DNA of 64,000 nucleotides from Sorex araneus. Lineage: Eukaryota; Chordata; Mammalia; Eulipotyphla; Soricidae. Where the stretch lies: contig NC_073302.1 in the NCBI RefSeq assembly GCF_027595985.1, positions 403,618,503-403,682,502 of the forward strand, written 5' to 3'. Position numbers and translations under genes: made by a program. Under the pieces are notes generated by a model. The model saw nothing but the letters and a program-made list of their open reading frames with translations, did no database searches and was not told where the DNA came from. Numbering within the stretch: position 1 is the stretch's first letter; each line of letters opens with the position of its first letter. Positions 1-11,440 of the stretch are shown here, piece after piece.

Positions 1-630
1 TACTTGCCTTCATTTATGTGAGTAGTCATGTTTTGCCAAAAGGATATTAATGTGTTTAATAATAAGGTGTCTCCCAATAACCACTGGAAAAAACAAATAA
101 AGTACAGCCTATGCAGCATATGTTCTTCACAAAATCAGAAAAATTCTGGATTCCAAACAATTAAGCCACAGGATTTTAGCAAAGGGAGAGTGGAACTTGT
201 AGACTTTGATCTTACCGGCACATGTACAGTACAACCATCTTAAGACAGACTCCTCAAGTCACTTATTTTAACCGCAGGGAAATATTGCATCAGAGCAGAC
301 ATGCAGGGTAATCATTCTCAAGGCTGATTAACCTGAAGGCCTGGTCGCTCCTGAGGGCTGTCAGGGAGCAATGAATCGTGAGGAGAGTAACATGTGGCCA
401 GGGGCTCCCCAGCTCTCTGTGAGGAATGGAAGGGCTCCACAAAGAAGCAATCAACCAGAACAGTGGAAACTCCCTCCTTGCTGGTGTTATTCACACACGG
501 GCAATGAAAGCCCAGAACTGCAGTGCAGCCCTTAAGACAGAGATGAGAGACAGGAAGAGAAGGGAGTGGGCAGCTGTGGTTTGGGAACTGATATCCAAAT
601 CTTTCATTTAACCAAAAGGTTTTATAGAAT
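1..630. other. Unique sequence, no gene seen
   Basis: I see no recognisable repeat, RNA gene or conserved coding segment. Open frames here are 60-75 codons and overlap on both strands, as expected by chance. Confidence 0.5.
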
Positions 631-643
631 TGATCTCAGCTTT

Positions 644-810
644 TATTTTCTTTTGGGTCACACCCGGCGACGCACAGGGGTTACTCCTGGCTCTGCACTC
701 AGGAATTATTCCTGTGGTGCTGGGGTGACCATATGGGATGCTGGGAATCAAACCCAGGTTGGCTGCGTGCAAGGCAAACACCCTACCTGATGTGCTATCG
801 GTCAAGCCCC
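644..810 (-). mobile_element. A-type tRNA-derived SINE
   Basis: The reverse complement carries the tRNA-like head, the B-box region and the A-type tail. The copy is bounded by a 13-bp direct repeat, tgatctcagcttt, at 631-643 and 811-823. The T-rich left end is the complement of the A-rich tail, which indicates L1-type retroposition. Confidence 0.9.
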
Positions 811-2422
811 TGATCTCAGCTTTGTCTGAAAAAAAAAAAACAGTAGTAGTTGGGGGGAAAACAGGCGATGAAATAAGAGGTCACCTTGATAGGACATGAA
901 TTTGTTTATAGAAGACTAAAGCTAATACACAGACAGAAAATTCTTCAAGAGGTAAAGAGGTAGCAAGATTTCAAGAATATGAATAGGAAACATAATGGGG
1001 ACATATGTGGCTTTCTAAGGCTCATAAATCATTAAGAAATGAATACTAGTAAAAAAGATCATACACCACAAGGGGGATTCATCTCGGGGATGCAAGGATG
1101 GTTTAACATTCGGAAATCAATCAACATAATCCATCATATCAAAAAAAGAAAATATAAGAACCATATGATCATATCAATAGATACAAAGAAAGCATTTGAC
1201 CAGATCCAGCACCCATTTATGATGAAAACTCTCGCCAAAATGGGTATAGAAGGGGCTTTCCTCAATATAGTTAAAGCTATCTACTACAAGCATCGTCCTC
1301 AATGGGGAAAAACTAAGAGCCTTTCCTCTAAGATCAGGGACGAGACAAGGATGCCCACTCTCTCCATTTCTGTTCAATACAGTACTGGAAATACTTGCAA
1401 TAGCGGTTAGGCAAGAAAAAGATATTAAGGGCATTCAGATAGGAAAGGAAGAAATCAAGCTCTCACTGTTTGTAGATGATATGATACTATAATTAGAGAA
1501 GCCTAAAACCTCTACCAAGAAACTCCTAGAAACAATCGACTCATATAGTAAAGTTGCAGGCTATAAAACCAATACCAAAGTCCATGGCTTTCCTATACGC
1601 AAATAACAAGAGAGAAGAAAGTGACATGAAAAAAGCAATCCCGTTCACAATCATGCCTCAGAAAACCAAGTACCTTGGAAACAGTTTAACTAAGGAGGTT
1701 AAGTACTTGTGCAAAGAAAATTACAAAATGCTACTTCAAGAAATAATAGAGGACACCAGGAAATGGAAAAATATCTCCTGTTCATGGATTGGGAAAATTA
1801 ACATTGTCAACTGGCAGTACACATTCAATGCGATCCCTATAAGGATACCCATGACATTCTTCAAAGAAATGGAGCAAACACTCCTGCAATTCATGTGGAA
1901 CAATAAGCCCCCATGAATAGCTAAAGCAACTCTTTGGGAAAAGAATATGGGAGGAATCACCCTCCCTAACCTCAATCTCTACTACAAAGCAGTAATAATT
2001 AAAACAGCATGGTACTGGAACAAAGGCAGAGCCGCAGACCAATGGAACAGGGTTGAATATCCTGACACACACCCTCAAATATATGATCATCTAATCTTTG
2101 ATAAGGGAGCAAGAAATGTGAATTGGAGCAAGGAAAGCCTCTTTAACAACACTCTTTGGAGTTCTGGCAAAACTGGACAGCTACATGCAAAAAAAATGGG
2201 CTCACATCTCTCCCTAACACTATGTACAAAAGTCAGGTCAAGGTGGATTAAAGATCTCAACATTAGACCAGAATCCATAAGGTACATGGAAGACAAGGTT
2301 GGCAAAGCCCTCCACGAAATAGAAGCTAAAGGTATTTTCAAAGATGACACGCCACTGGCCAAGCAAGTGAAAACAGAGATAAACAATTGGGACTATCTTA
2401 AACTAAGAAGCTTCTGCACCTC

Positions 2423-2870
2423 CTCATTTGTGGAGTATAGAATAACATCACATGAGGCTGACACCCAAGGACAGTAGATACAAGGGCCAGGGGGATTGCT
2501 CCATAGCTGGAAGACTGCTTCATGAGTGGTGGGAAGAAGGCAGATGGAATAGAGAAGGGATCACTAAGAAAATGCTGGCTTGAGGAACCAGTTGGAATGG
2601 GAGATGCATGCCGAAAGTAGATAATGGACCAAACATGATGACCTCTCAGTGTCTGTGTTGCAAGCCATAATGCCCAAAAAGTAGAGAAAGAGTATGGGGA
2701 ATATTGTCTGCCATGGAGGCGGGGGAGGGTGGGAAAGGGGGGGTATACCAGGGATATTGGTGGTGGGGAATGTGCACTGGTGGAGGGATGGGTGTTTGAT
2801 TATTGTGATATTGTAGCCCAAACATGGAAGCTTGTAACTATCTCACGGTGATTCAATAAAATAAAAAATA
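2423..2870 (+). mobile_element. Young L1 3' end nested in older L1 ORF2
   Basis: This 448-bp, 5'-truncated L1 3' UTR ends in 'ctcacggtgattcaataaaa'. It is flanked by a 15-bp direct repeat, aagcttctgcacctc / aagcttcttcacctc, at 2408-2422 and 2871-2885; the older ORF2 resumes directly afterwards. The same 3' UTR subfamily occurs at 5897-6680, 35445-35940 and 60903-61245, so it was an active lineage. Confidence 0.92.
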
Positions 2871-3316
2871 AAGCTTCTTCACCTCAAAAGAAACAGTGAC
2901 CAAAATACAAAGACAGTCTACAGAATGGGAAAGCATATTCACCCAATACCCACCTGATAAGGGGTTGATATCAAGGATATATAAGGCACTGGTTGAACTC
3001 TACAAGAAAAAAACATCCAACCCCATCAGAAAATGGGGGTGGAAATGAACAGAAATTTTCTCAAAGAAGAAATCCGAATGGCTAAAAGACACATGAGAAA
3101 ATGCTCTACATCACTAATCATCAGGGAGATGCAGATTAAAAAAACAATGATATATCATTTCACACCACAGAGACTGGTCCACATCCAAAAGAACAAAAGC
3201 AACCGGTGTTGGCGTGGATGTGGGGAGAAAGGGATTCTCCTTCACTGCTGGTGGGAATGCTGACTGGTTCAGCCTTTCTGGAAAACATTATGGATGATTC
3301 TCAAAAAATTATAAAT

Positions 3317-3560
3317 TGAAAAATTTCACTTTTCTTTCTTTTTACTTTGATTACATTCAATATTTCAACAAAAAACTCACTATTAGGCGGGGTGGGGTGT
3401 TGGGGAGGTAGGGGGTGGCAGGGAGGTTTACTGTGGCTCTTGGTGGAATATGTGCACTGGTGAAAGGATGGGTGTTTGAGCACTGTGTAATTAAAACTTA
3501 AGCCTGAAAGCTTTGTAACTTTCCACATGGTGATTCAATAAAAAATATAAAAAAAATTTT
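3317..3560 (+). mobile_element. L1-tailed insertion (F2-type 3' end) nested in L1 ORF2
   Basis: ORF2 of the host L1 stops matching at about 3316 and resumes at about 3567 ('cccacttgacccagcaatac'). The insert contains 'tgattacattcaatatttca', a G-rich tract and the end 'cacatggtgattcaataaaa'. That 3' end is the one found in the F2 elements at 19198-19680, 28892-29626 and 59124-59772. The target duplication is blurred by A-rich sequence on both sides. Confidence 0.78.
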
Positions 3561-4349
3561 AAAAACTAGACATTGACCTCCCACTTGACCCAGCAATACC
3601 ACTCCTGGGAATGTATCCCAGAGAGGCATAAAGGTATAGTAGAAATGACGTCTGCATTTCTATGTTCACTGCAGCACTGTTCACAATAGACAAAATCTGG
3701 AAAAAAACAGAGTCCCCAAAATCAGATGACTGGTTAAAGAAACTTTGGTACATCTATACAATGGAATACTATGCAGCTGTTAGAAAAGATGAAGTCATGA
3801 AATTTGCATATAAGTGGATCAACATGGAAAGTATCATGTTAAGTGAAATGAGTCAGAAAGAGACGGGCAGACATAGAAAGATCGCACTCATCTATGGAAT
3901 ATAAAGTAACAGAGTGGGAGACTAACACCCAAGAGTGGTAGAGATAAGAACCAGGAGGTCTGCCCTTCAGCTTGGAAACTGGCCTCACATGCTGGGGGAA
4001 AAGGCAGCTCAGATAGAGAAGGGAACACTAAAGTAGAGGATGTTGGGAGGACCCACTCGGGTTGAAAGATGCGAGCTGAAAGTAGACTATAGCCCGAACA
4101 TGAGGGCCACTCAATACTCTATTACAAACTACAACAACCAAAAGGAGAGAGAACAAAAGGGAATGCCCAGCTGCAGAGGCAGGTGGGGTCATGGGGGATG
4201 GAGTGGATATGGTGGGAGGGATACTGGGAACATTGGTGGAGATAAATGGGCACTGGTGGAGGGATGTAAACCAGTTTGTAACTGTACCTCATGGTGATTT
4301 ACTAATAAAAAAAGTGAAAAAAAGAAATGAATATTAAAAAATTGCTACC

Positions 4350-4655
4350 AGGCCTGAGGATATGGCTCAGAGATCAACTGCATATGTTGGCTGGAGAAAT
4401 AGTTTCGGGAAAATACCTTCCATGTAGTCAATCCCAGTTTGATCCTTGGCACCACATAGGCCCCTCAAACATTGCAAGGAATGATCACTGAGCACACAAT
4501 AAAGACTAAGCCTTGAGCACTGGCATTTGAACCAACTCCAGCTCTCCCAGCACATGCCGCCCTGCCCCCCCCAGCCTTTCCCCCGAAAAGGCATGCCTTA
4601 TGTGCATGAGACATTGGTGCAATCCCTAGATCCACAAAAAAATAAAAATAAAAAT
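4350..4655 (+). mobile_element. Old A-related SINE, possibly two merged copies
   Basis: The segment contains 'gaggatatggctcagagatc', a degraded B-box region, 'cactgagcacacaat' and an A-rich end near 4640-4655. It is much more diverged than the 5357 or 44069 copies. A C-rich stretch at 4560-4580 separates two tail-like parts, so it may be two overlapping insertions. Confidence 0.6.
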
Positions 4656-5343
4656 TACACCACAACAAATATAAAACATACTTGTGTTGGAGCTACAAAC
4701 TAACAAAATACCTTCACTATGAGCTTTAAATGCTTACTACAGGATTTGAGTGGCCAAGAATCTTTTTATTGCTTTCGCTACTTGGCAATCTGTCCTGTCA
4801 GTCCTATTAACCATATACAGTAGAAAAATATTTGCTCCATAATGCATATCCTCATGATGAAACTGAAGACGGTGTTTAATTCTCACAGGCTCATTACTCC
4901 CATCAACAGATCTGGGTAAGATTTCACAAGGTTCCTGTTTTCGCACCCAGGCTGTGGAGGTGGAAGGGCAGCTTTCTAGCCCTCAGTCCCACTGGGAGTC
5001 CTCTAGCTGCTTCCTGACAAGCCCGAGAAAGGGCCTCTGACCTACTTTCACATGCGACAGGTTCTCATCTGACATTACCTCCAGCATCTTGCTAATTGTC
5101 TTTACTCTCAGCTTCTGGCTGTTTTCTCACTTTTTTTTCCCTTGGCTGCCTCCTGGGATTACCTTCTGTCAACCCTTGGTCTGTGCTTTACCTCCTAGCA
5201 TTAGACTGCCATCATGAATGCTATCTATCTTACTTGCTTGCTTAGTTCTCACCCAGCATCACCTGGGGTTAGATTCCATAGGAAATCCCCCAATCTCACA
5301 CTCTTCCTGAGAGATGCAGTACTATTTCCCACTGAATAGCTTT
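4656..5343. other. Unique sequence, no gene seen
   Basis: No repeat family, splice-site-bounded exon or RNA gene was recognised. Confidence 0.45.
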
Positions 5344-5356
5344 CTCCTATGCAACA

Positions 5357-5530
5357 CTCTTTTTTTTACTTTTTGGGTCACATCCGGCGATGCACAGGGG
5401 TCATTCCTGGCTCTGCACTCAGGAATTACTCCTGGCGGTGCTCAGGGGACCATATGGGATGCTGGGAATCCAACACGGGTCGGCCGTGTGCAAGGCAAAT
5501 GCCCAACCCACTGTACTATCGCTCCAGCCC
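5357..5530 (-). mobile_element. A-type SINE, young
   Basis: A near-consensus A-type copy is flanked by a perfect 13-bp duplication, ctcctatgcaaca, at 5344-5356 and 5531-5543. The poly(T) at its left end is the complement of the tail. Confidence 0.93.
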
Positions 5531-5896
5531 CTCCTATGCAACAATCTTGCCTACCCTCATCTTGATTATGGACTCATTAACTTTCAAATCATTTAAATTC
5601 TGCATAATATTTCTATTATACAGCAATATCTGTATTACTGGATGTTATTAATTGCTAACTGACTATGTGTCAGTTTGAATATCAGTTTGATTGATAGTCA
5701 ATTTTTAGCTGGTTTTCAAGCATCTGACAGCCAGTTGTGATCATGAAAACACTGGTGAGTCACGACTTGGGCTTCTGGGGGGGGAATGAAGTAGAATGTG
5801 ATAGAATGGAAAACATCAGAATTCAGTATTCAGAACAGAGTGTTGTTCTCTGAAAACTTGTGTTTAATGAGTTAGGAATCTTAGGATGATATTTTC

Positions 5897-6680
5897 TTTT
5901 TCTTTTATTTTTATTGATTCACCGTGAGATATAGTTGGAAGCTTTCACGTCTGAGTTACAATCACACAATGATCAAACACCCATCCCTCCACCAATGCAC
6001 ATTCCCCACCACGAATATCCACAGTATACCCCCACATTTACCACCCTTCCATTGCCTCTATGGAAGACAATATTCTCCATACTCTACTTTTGGGCATTAT
6101 GGTTTGCAATGCAGATAGTGAGAGGTTATCATGTTTGGTCCTTTATCTACTTTCAGCACACAACTCTCATCCCAACCGATTCCTCCAACCATCATTTTCT
6201 TAGAGATCCCTTCTCTATTCAAGCTGTCTTCTCCCCGCCTGCTCATCAGGCAGGCTTCCAACTATGGAGCAATCTTCCTGACCCTTATATCTACTGTCCT
6301 TGGGTGTCAGTCTCATGTTATGTTAATTTATATTTCACAAATTAGTGCAGTCCTTCTATATCTGTCCCTCTCTTTCTGACTCATTTCACATAGCATGATA
6401 CTCTCCATGCCTATCCACTTATATGCAAATTTCATGACTTCATCTTCCCTAACAGCTGCATAGTATTCCATTATGTAGATGTACCAAAGTTTCTCTATTC
6501 AGTCATCTGTTCTTGGGCACTTGGGTTGTTTCCAGATTTTGGCTATTGTGAACAGTGCTGCAATGAACATATAGGTTCAGATATCATTTCTACTGTGCTT
6601 TTATGCACCCTCGGGATATATTCCCAGAAGCAGTATTGCAGGGTCATATGGAAGCTCAATTTCTAGCTTTTGAAGGACTG
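5897..6680 (-). mobile_element. 5'-truncated L1 3' end, minus strand
   Basis: The left part is the complement of the L1 3' UTR ('attgattcaccgtgagatat'). The right part is antisense of the ORF2 C-terminus, including the complement of the WYIYTMEYYAAV-coding region near 6460-6500. A 16-bp duplication with one mismatch, ttaggatgatattttc / ttaggataatattttc, lies at 5881-5896 and 6681-6696. Confidence 0.93.
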
Positions 6681-6696
6681 TTAGGATAATATTTTC

Positions 6697-7244
6697 AACA
6701 CTAGTTTCATGGTCAAAAGATTCAAAAACTGAATTATATTGTAAGATGAATTAGATAAATGGGATAGATATTTGTTTTGTCTAACACATTTCCCAGCTAT
6801 ATTTCTGGCAGTAGAATCAGTTGCTTTCCATGCTCTTTGAATAGGATTGCCCCACCCACCCAGCCTTGTCATTGCTGAACTACATCACTTGATCATCATT
6901 ACTGGCTGAAGAGAGAGTAAGTGACACATGTCAGTCCAATCAGTGCTTGCTTGAGTTTTTGTTTTTGTTAGAGCCTGCAAAAACAACTCCTTTTATTCCC
7001 AATTGAGTTATTAAATTGGTAGAACATGATTTCTTAAAGGCACAGTGGACATATGTGAAACTTGATAAAAGAAATCATCTCTAGTCCCAGTGTTATCCCC
7101 AGACATTAGATGATTGGATGTACTTCCTTTGGGCGTAAGTTAGCTTGTTCGTTTGTTTAGATGTCAGACCTAAACCGTTGAGCTGCACCACTGGACTGAG
7201 CAGAGGTAGTTTAAATTGGACTTTTGCTCTTTACAAAAGACTTC
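6697..7244. other. Unique sequence, no gene seen
   Basis: Nothing recognised apart from short AT-rich runs. Confidence 0.4.
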
Positions 7245-7395
7245 AAAACAGTATAAAAGAGCATGGGACAAGGAGTGGAAAAATTTGGATTTAAGACCAA
7301 CAGTAATACACACTGACTATGTGAATCTTTGAAAAACTCAAAAGCTGTATATGTCTCAGTTTTCTCTTCCTCTGAAATAAAAGAAGTGTGTCAGA
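7245..7395 (+). repeat. Ancient MIR SINE fragment
   Basis: The order of motifs is MIR-like: a degraded 'tggatttaagacc' (tRNA B-box region), then 'ctgactatgtgaatctttga', then 'tctcagttttctcttcctctg'. The last is a strong match to the MIR core as I remember it. Divergence is high. Confidence 0.6.
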
Positions 7396-9204
7396 TGGTA
7401 GCTCACCATCTTGATCAATTTTCAGAATTCCCTGTGGAGTTTTTTAAAGTACAGATGTTTGAGGTCATAACAGATTTGCCAAATTAAAATATGAAAGAGT
7501 GTGGCCTATGTATGTATTTTTAATTAAAATATGACTGTAGGTGATTCTGATGCGCAGCCAATGTGGTAAGTGCTGGACGGGTCACCCTTAAGGCATTTTC
7601 AACCTTTTATTCCCTCGTGATTGAGACATAGTCTGAATTTTCAACAGTTGACATAGTGACAAATGCAGAATCTGGATTCACACTAATTTTGTTGGCTAGT
7701 CAGAGATAAATGATGCTATGTAAATGGTAATAATGACTAATAAAAATGTGCTATTACTATTCCTAATTAGTCTTCTAGACAAGCAACACTTACCAATGCA
7801 TCAATCACATTTCCTTAGTGCAGACACCCACAGTATGGTCTGCATCATTCAGAAAAACCTCCCCTTTTCCTGAGAAAAAAAGAGGCTTAAGAGAGGAGGC
7901 GTGTGGAAGTTTAAAAAAAAACTGTAAGAAAGTCAGATGATTAAATTTGTTTTGTGTCATTACAAATATTTCTAGCATTCAGAAGTGTCACATTTCAGTT
8001 CTTCCCTATGTCAGAGCACAAATGTAAATTAGAGATGTTAGACAAGTGATAACACAATGGCCTCAATGATATTTCTGAGCTAATTTTTTTTCTTGTCTAA
8101 AGATTTCATTCTGTATAGAAAAGGCATACTTCTTTCATTAATTAAAATCCCACAGAGATAAGTTTCATTACCCCAACAGATTTGGGTCTATTTTTCTCTT
8201 TAGTAAGCTTGAAGATAATTCATCAGTCTGATCATTGTTTTTCACAGAAACTCTAACAAGACTAGCAGGCTTGAAATTCTTTGTCTAAGAGACTGATGTC
8301 TTGGTAAATTTTCATTATGTTTTTCTGACTCCCACCCTTTGGTGAAAAAGCAATGACTTATGAGTTGCTGCAGAGACATATACAAGATCTTCCAAGTGTT
8401 CATATTCAATTCAGTGCCTTGGGGGCTCCAGGGCAATGGGCACAGAGGGGAGAAATATATGTATTGTCCATTTTTGAATGATTGATGAAGGCCTTTGGGG
8501 AAGAAGGAGGATGCATGAGAACAACTGAGCAGGCAGAATGGGGGGGGGAGCAGGATAGAAAACAATTTTGCACCTAAGGAAATAACTATTTTTGAAATGC
8601 TCGAGTAGCCTGACATCTTGACAATTTTTTTTCAGATTTAGAGGAAACCAGGGTGAGTAATTATAGGCAGTGACTGTCATTGTCAAGATATTTCTGTAAT
8701 TAGAGAAACACAAAATATGTCTTAGAGGCATCTCAAATAGAGCCACGTGGGCAACCATCAGCTAGAAAAGGTTAAGAAAGTCAGAATAGTCAAGCAACAG
8801 TGCAGAAGTTGGACACTATAGCAATGTCCTTGACAGGAGACAATGTTCTGTCACCCTTAAAGAATGGACCTTGCTTTACAGCAAATCTGGATAGATCAGT
8901 CGGGGTGCAGGGCAGGGGTGGGGGGAGAAACGGGTCCTGAAATCTGCATTAAAATAAAGAGGAACCAAAAAGGAAAGCCTACTAAATTTCTGTGCATTAA
9001 CTAGTCAGATTTCTAAAAATCCAATTTGCTTTCTAAGATAATGGGATTAAAATATACTTTGAGGAGAGGGAAAGAATTCTTTCTTTATACTCATAATATA
9101 GTTAGACTCCATTTTGCCCACCTGTAAATTTAATAAAATGGTTTGACTAAAGCAGTTCACTATTTAAGCAATCACTATTTTCATAAGCATTGATCCAAAA
9201 TCTT
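7396..9204. other. Unique sequence, no gene seen
   Basis: About 1.8 kb without recognisable repeats. Open frames of up to 124 codons occur on the minus strand (8242-8758) but overlap one another in different frames and show no domain. I see no paired splice sites around them. Confidence 0.4.
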
Positions 9205-9380
9205 TTGTTGCTTATTTGGGGGCCACACTCAGAGGTGCTTTGGGATTACTTCAGGCTTTGTGCTCAGGGATCACTTCTGGTGGAGCTTGGTTCCGGAAAC
9301 TTAAGCAGTGCCAGGGATAGAACTCAGGTCAGCTGCATGCAAGGTCAACGCTCTGCCTACTGTGCTTGTTCTCTGGTCCT
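9205..9380 (-). mobile_element. Diverged A-type SINE
   Basis: The complement still shows the A-type layout ('gtgctcagggatcacttctg', 'gcatgcaaggtcaacgc') but with many substitutions and no clear duplication, so it is an old copy. Confidence 0.75.
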
Positions 9381-9723
9381 GATGCAAATCTTAACTACAT
9401 CACAGTTTGGTAAGATAAGAAACTTTTATCCATGGCAGCATTGAGGAAACAAATATGTATGACTTGAGAAGGCTAATTGGAGAGACAAAATTCTCATAAT
9501 TTATTTAATAATGGAGAAACATTGGATGTAGCTGCCTTAAGATACCTACTCCAGATTTATGGATCTCAAATAGACATCCTGAATTCTAATTCATGGTACA
9601 TGGTCTGAACAAGTGATTTCACAACTTGAGTGGTTTTGCTTTGTTTTTAAGTTTATTATGCTAATGTTAAGAGCTTAAGGAAAAAATGCCTTTTGTAATC
9701 GCCTGCTTGATGATTTTCAGAAT

Positions 9724-9975
9724 GCTGGAGCGATAGCACAGTGGGTAGGGCTTGCACTCGGCCTTGCACACAGCAGACCCGAGTTCGATTCCTCCACCCC
9801 TCTTAAAGAGCCCGACAAGCTACTAAGAGTATCTCGCCTGCACAGCAGAGCCGGAAAAGCTACCTGTGGTGTATTCGATATGCCAAAACCAGTAACAACA
9901 AGTCTCACAATGGAGACATTACTGGTGTCCGCTCAAGCAAATCAATGAGCAAGGGGATGTCAGTTGATACAGTGA
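9724..9975 (+). mobile_element. B-type SINE (tRNA head plus RTE-like 3' end)
   Basis: The head 'gctggagcgatagcacagtg' and B box 'gagttcgattcctc' are tRNA-like. The body differs from type A ('gagcccgacaagctac', 'cagtaacaacaagtctcaca'). The 3' end 'gctcaagcaaatcaatgagc' is the segment shared with the RTE-like LINE at 59990-60325. The tail is short-repeat-like (gttgatacagtgaata), not poly(A). Confidence 0.9.
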
Positions 9976-10287
9976 ATAAAGGTCTAAGAAATCTTGTTCC
10001 ATATAACAGTTATATAGTATCCCTTCCTCCTTCTCTTTCTTTTATCTTCTCTCCTTTGCATTTTATATTTAGGAGATGAAATCTCCCAAAGCAAAATGTG
10101 AGAACAGTGTGAAAATTAGGATGAAATGGACTTTTTGTTTAGAAAAGACTTATTCATCAGTCACAAATAGATGTGACTGTAAATACTAACACCATATCTT
10201 GGTCTGAATGTAAAAGAAATTTTAAAACTAATTTTGAAAGTCAAGTTAAATTGTATTCAGAGTATTAGTGCTTAAATTCACTAAAGT

Positions 10288-10536
10288 GAAGGCTTTTACC
10301 ACAGCGGGTAGGGCGTTTGCCTTCCACACAGATGATTGAGTTTGATTCCTTCGTCCCTCTCAGAGAGCCTGGCAAGCTACTGAGAGTATCCCGCCCGCAC
10401 CGCAGAGCCTGGCAAGATACCCGTGGCGTATTCGATACGCCAAAAACAGTAACAACAAGTCTCACAATGGAGATGTTACTGGTGCCGCTCTCGAGCAAAT
10501 CAGTGAACAACGCGATGACAGTGCTACAGTGCTACA
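10288..10536 (+). mobile_element. B-type SINE with replaced 5' head
   Basis: The body and 3' end are near consensus and end in the repeated tail gtgctacagtgctac. The first 20 or so bases of the tRNA head (A-box side) are replaced by 'gaaggcttttaccacagcgg', so the internal promoter is probably damaged. Confidence 0.88.
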
Positions 10537-10915
10537 TGTAACTTAAAATAGCCAATAAAACAGTGTCCAATATTCATTTTGTGCATCAGTCAGTGGTCTC
10601 ATAACCACTACAAAATCCTATCCAGGGTTAATTTTACTGTTAGTTGGTTCAGGGGGAACTAGTTAAACATTACTACTGATGAAATGATGGTTTTGGTTGT
10701 CTCTGGAAAAAAGAAATTGACAGAGTTTAAATTGTTTTGTCCCAGTGATTTGATTAAAAATATTACAGTTCTGGTTTAAATATAAATATTAATTGCTTAT
10801 GAAATGTTTATTATAGTCTAATTTTATATCTGAGAAGTTGTGGTCACAAAGTACCTTCACATAGCTTTAATTCTGTCAAATTGATCATCCACCCAGAGCT
10901 AGGACATTATCTCAT
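10537..10915. other. Unique sequence, no gene seen
   Basis: AT-rich; nothing recognised. It ends at the target duplication of the composite insertion. Confidence 0.4.
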
Positions 10916-11086
10916 AGAAAGCTCAATACCCTTTTGGCGCCGCTGCGGATCGAGCAGGATGGAAGAGCCCAGAAGAGCGCCCTTGGACTCCAAGCAGCCC
11001 ACTGAACTAATTCTGGCACGGGATCGGAGACCCCACGGCGGGCTGCGACAGTGGAAGCAGGGCATTCCCCAATTCTTTTTTTTTTA

Positions 11087-11440
11087 AGTTTTTATTAGTT
11101 TATTTATAATTAGAGAGTCATCGTGAGGGTACAGTTACTGATCCATACATCTTTGTGCTCATGTTTCCCCCATACAAAGTTCGATAACCCATCCCTTCAC
11201 CAGTGCCCATTCTCCACCACCAGTAAACCTAACATCCCTTCCCCCCTCCCCAGTCCCGTCTCCCCCCACCCCACCCTGCCACTATGGCAGGGAATTCCCC
11301 TTTGTTCTCTCTCTCTGATTAGGTGTTGTGGCTTGCAATAAAGGTGTTGAGTGGCCATTGTGTTCAGTCTCTAGTCTGTATTCGGCCTGCATCACCCTTC
11401 CCCCACATGACCTCCAACCACATCAAAATAAGTTTTTAAG
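11087..11440 (-). repeat. L1 3'-UTR-like segment of the F1 element
   Basis: The complement contains segments in the same order as the 3' UTR of the L1 at 3904-4321: 'ggccactcaacacctttatt', a run of gagagagaacaaa, a G-rich tract, 'gggcactggtgaagggatgg', and a final 'actaataaaaactt' before poly(A). Confidence 0.82.

Larger units (their letters stand above)
1048..3903 (+). pseudogene. L1 ORF2 remnant (reverse transcriptase and C-terminal region)
   Basis: Translated pieces in several frames match L1 ORF2p. They comprise the RT core start with [20 protein letters not shown] (about 1070-1130), the catalytic box as FVDD at 1469-1480, the thumb/connector region (about 1580-2400), and the C-terminal Cys-rich motif CWRGCGEKG..LHCWWEC (about 3208-3263). 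The terminal block WYIYTMEYYAAVRKDEV ends at the stop just after 3900. The frame is broken around 1330-1410, near 1490, at 1915 and by both nested insertions. Part of the RT palm between fingers and FVDD is scrambled by small indels. No functional protein is possible. Confidence 0.92.
1048..4321 (+). mobile_element. 5'-truncated L1 LINE, later hit by two insertions
   Basis: This LINE-1 copy keeps most of ORF2 and the 3' UTR but lacks the 5' UTR, ORF1 and the endonuclease domain. A 14-bp direct repeat with one mismatch, aagaaatgaatact / aagaaatgaatatt, flanks it at 1034-1047 and 4322-4335, so the left end is the original truncation point. Two younger 3' ends (2423-2870 and about 3317-3560) sit inside its ORF2. 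The 3' UTR runs from about 3904 and ends in a G-rich tract followed by 'atggtgatttactaataaaa'. Frameshifts and stops show it is inactive. Confidence 0.93.

Noticed and set aside
1039..2477. Functional reverse transcriptase gene
   Set aside because: Multiple frameshifts, stops and two insertions interrupt it, and the 5' half of L1 is missing.
8242..8758. Two overlapping minus-strand frames of 115-124 codons
   Set aside because: They are in different frames over the same DNA, with no domain, no splice sites and no promoter.
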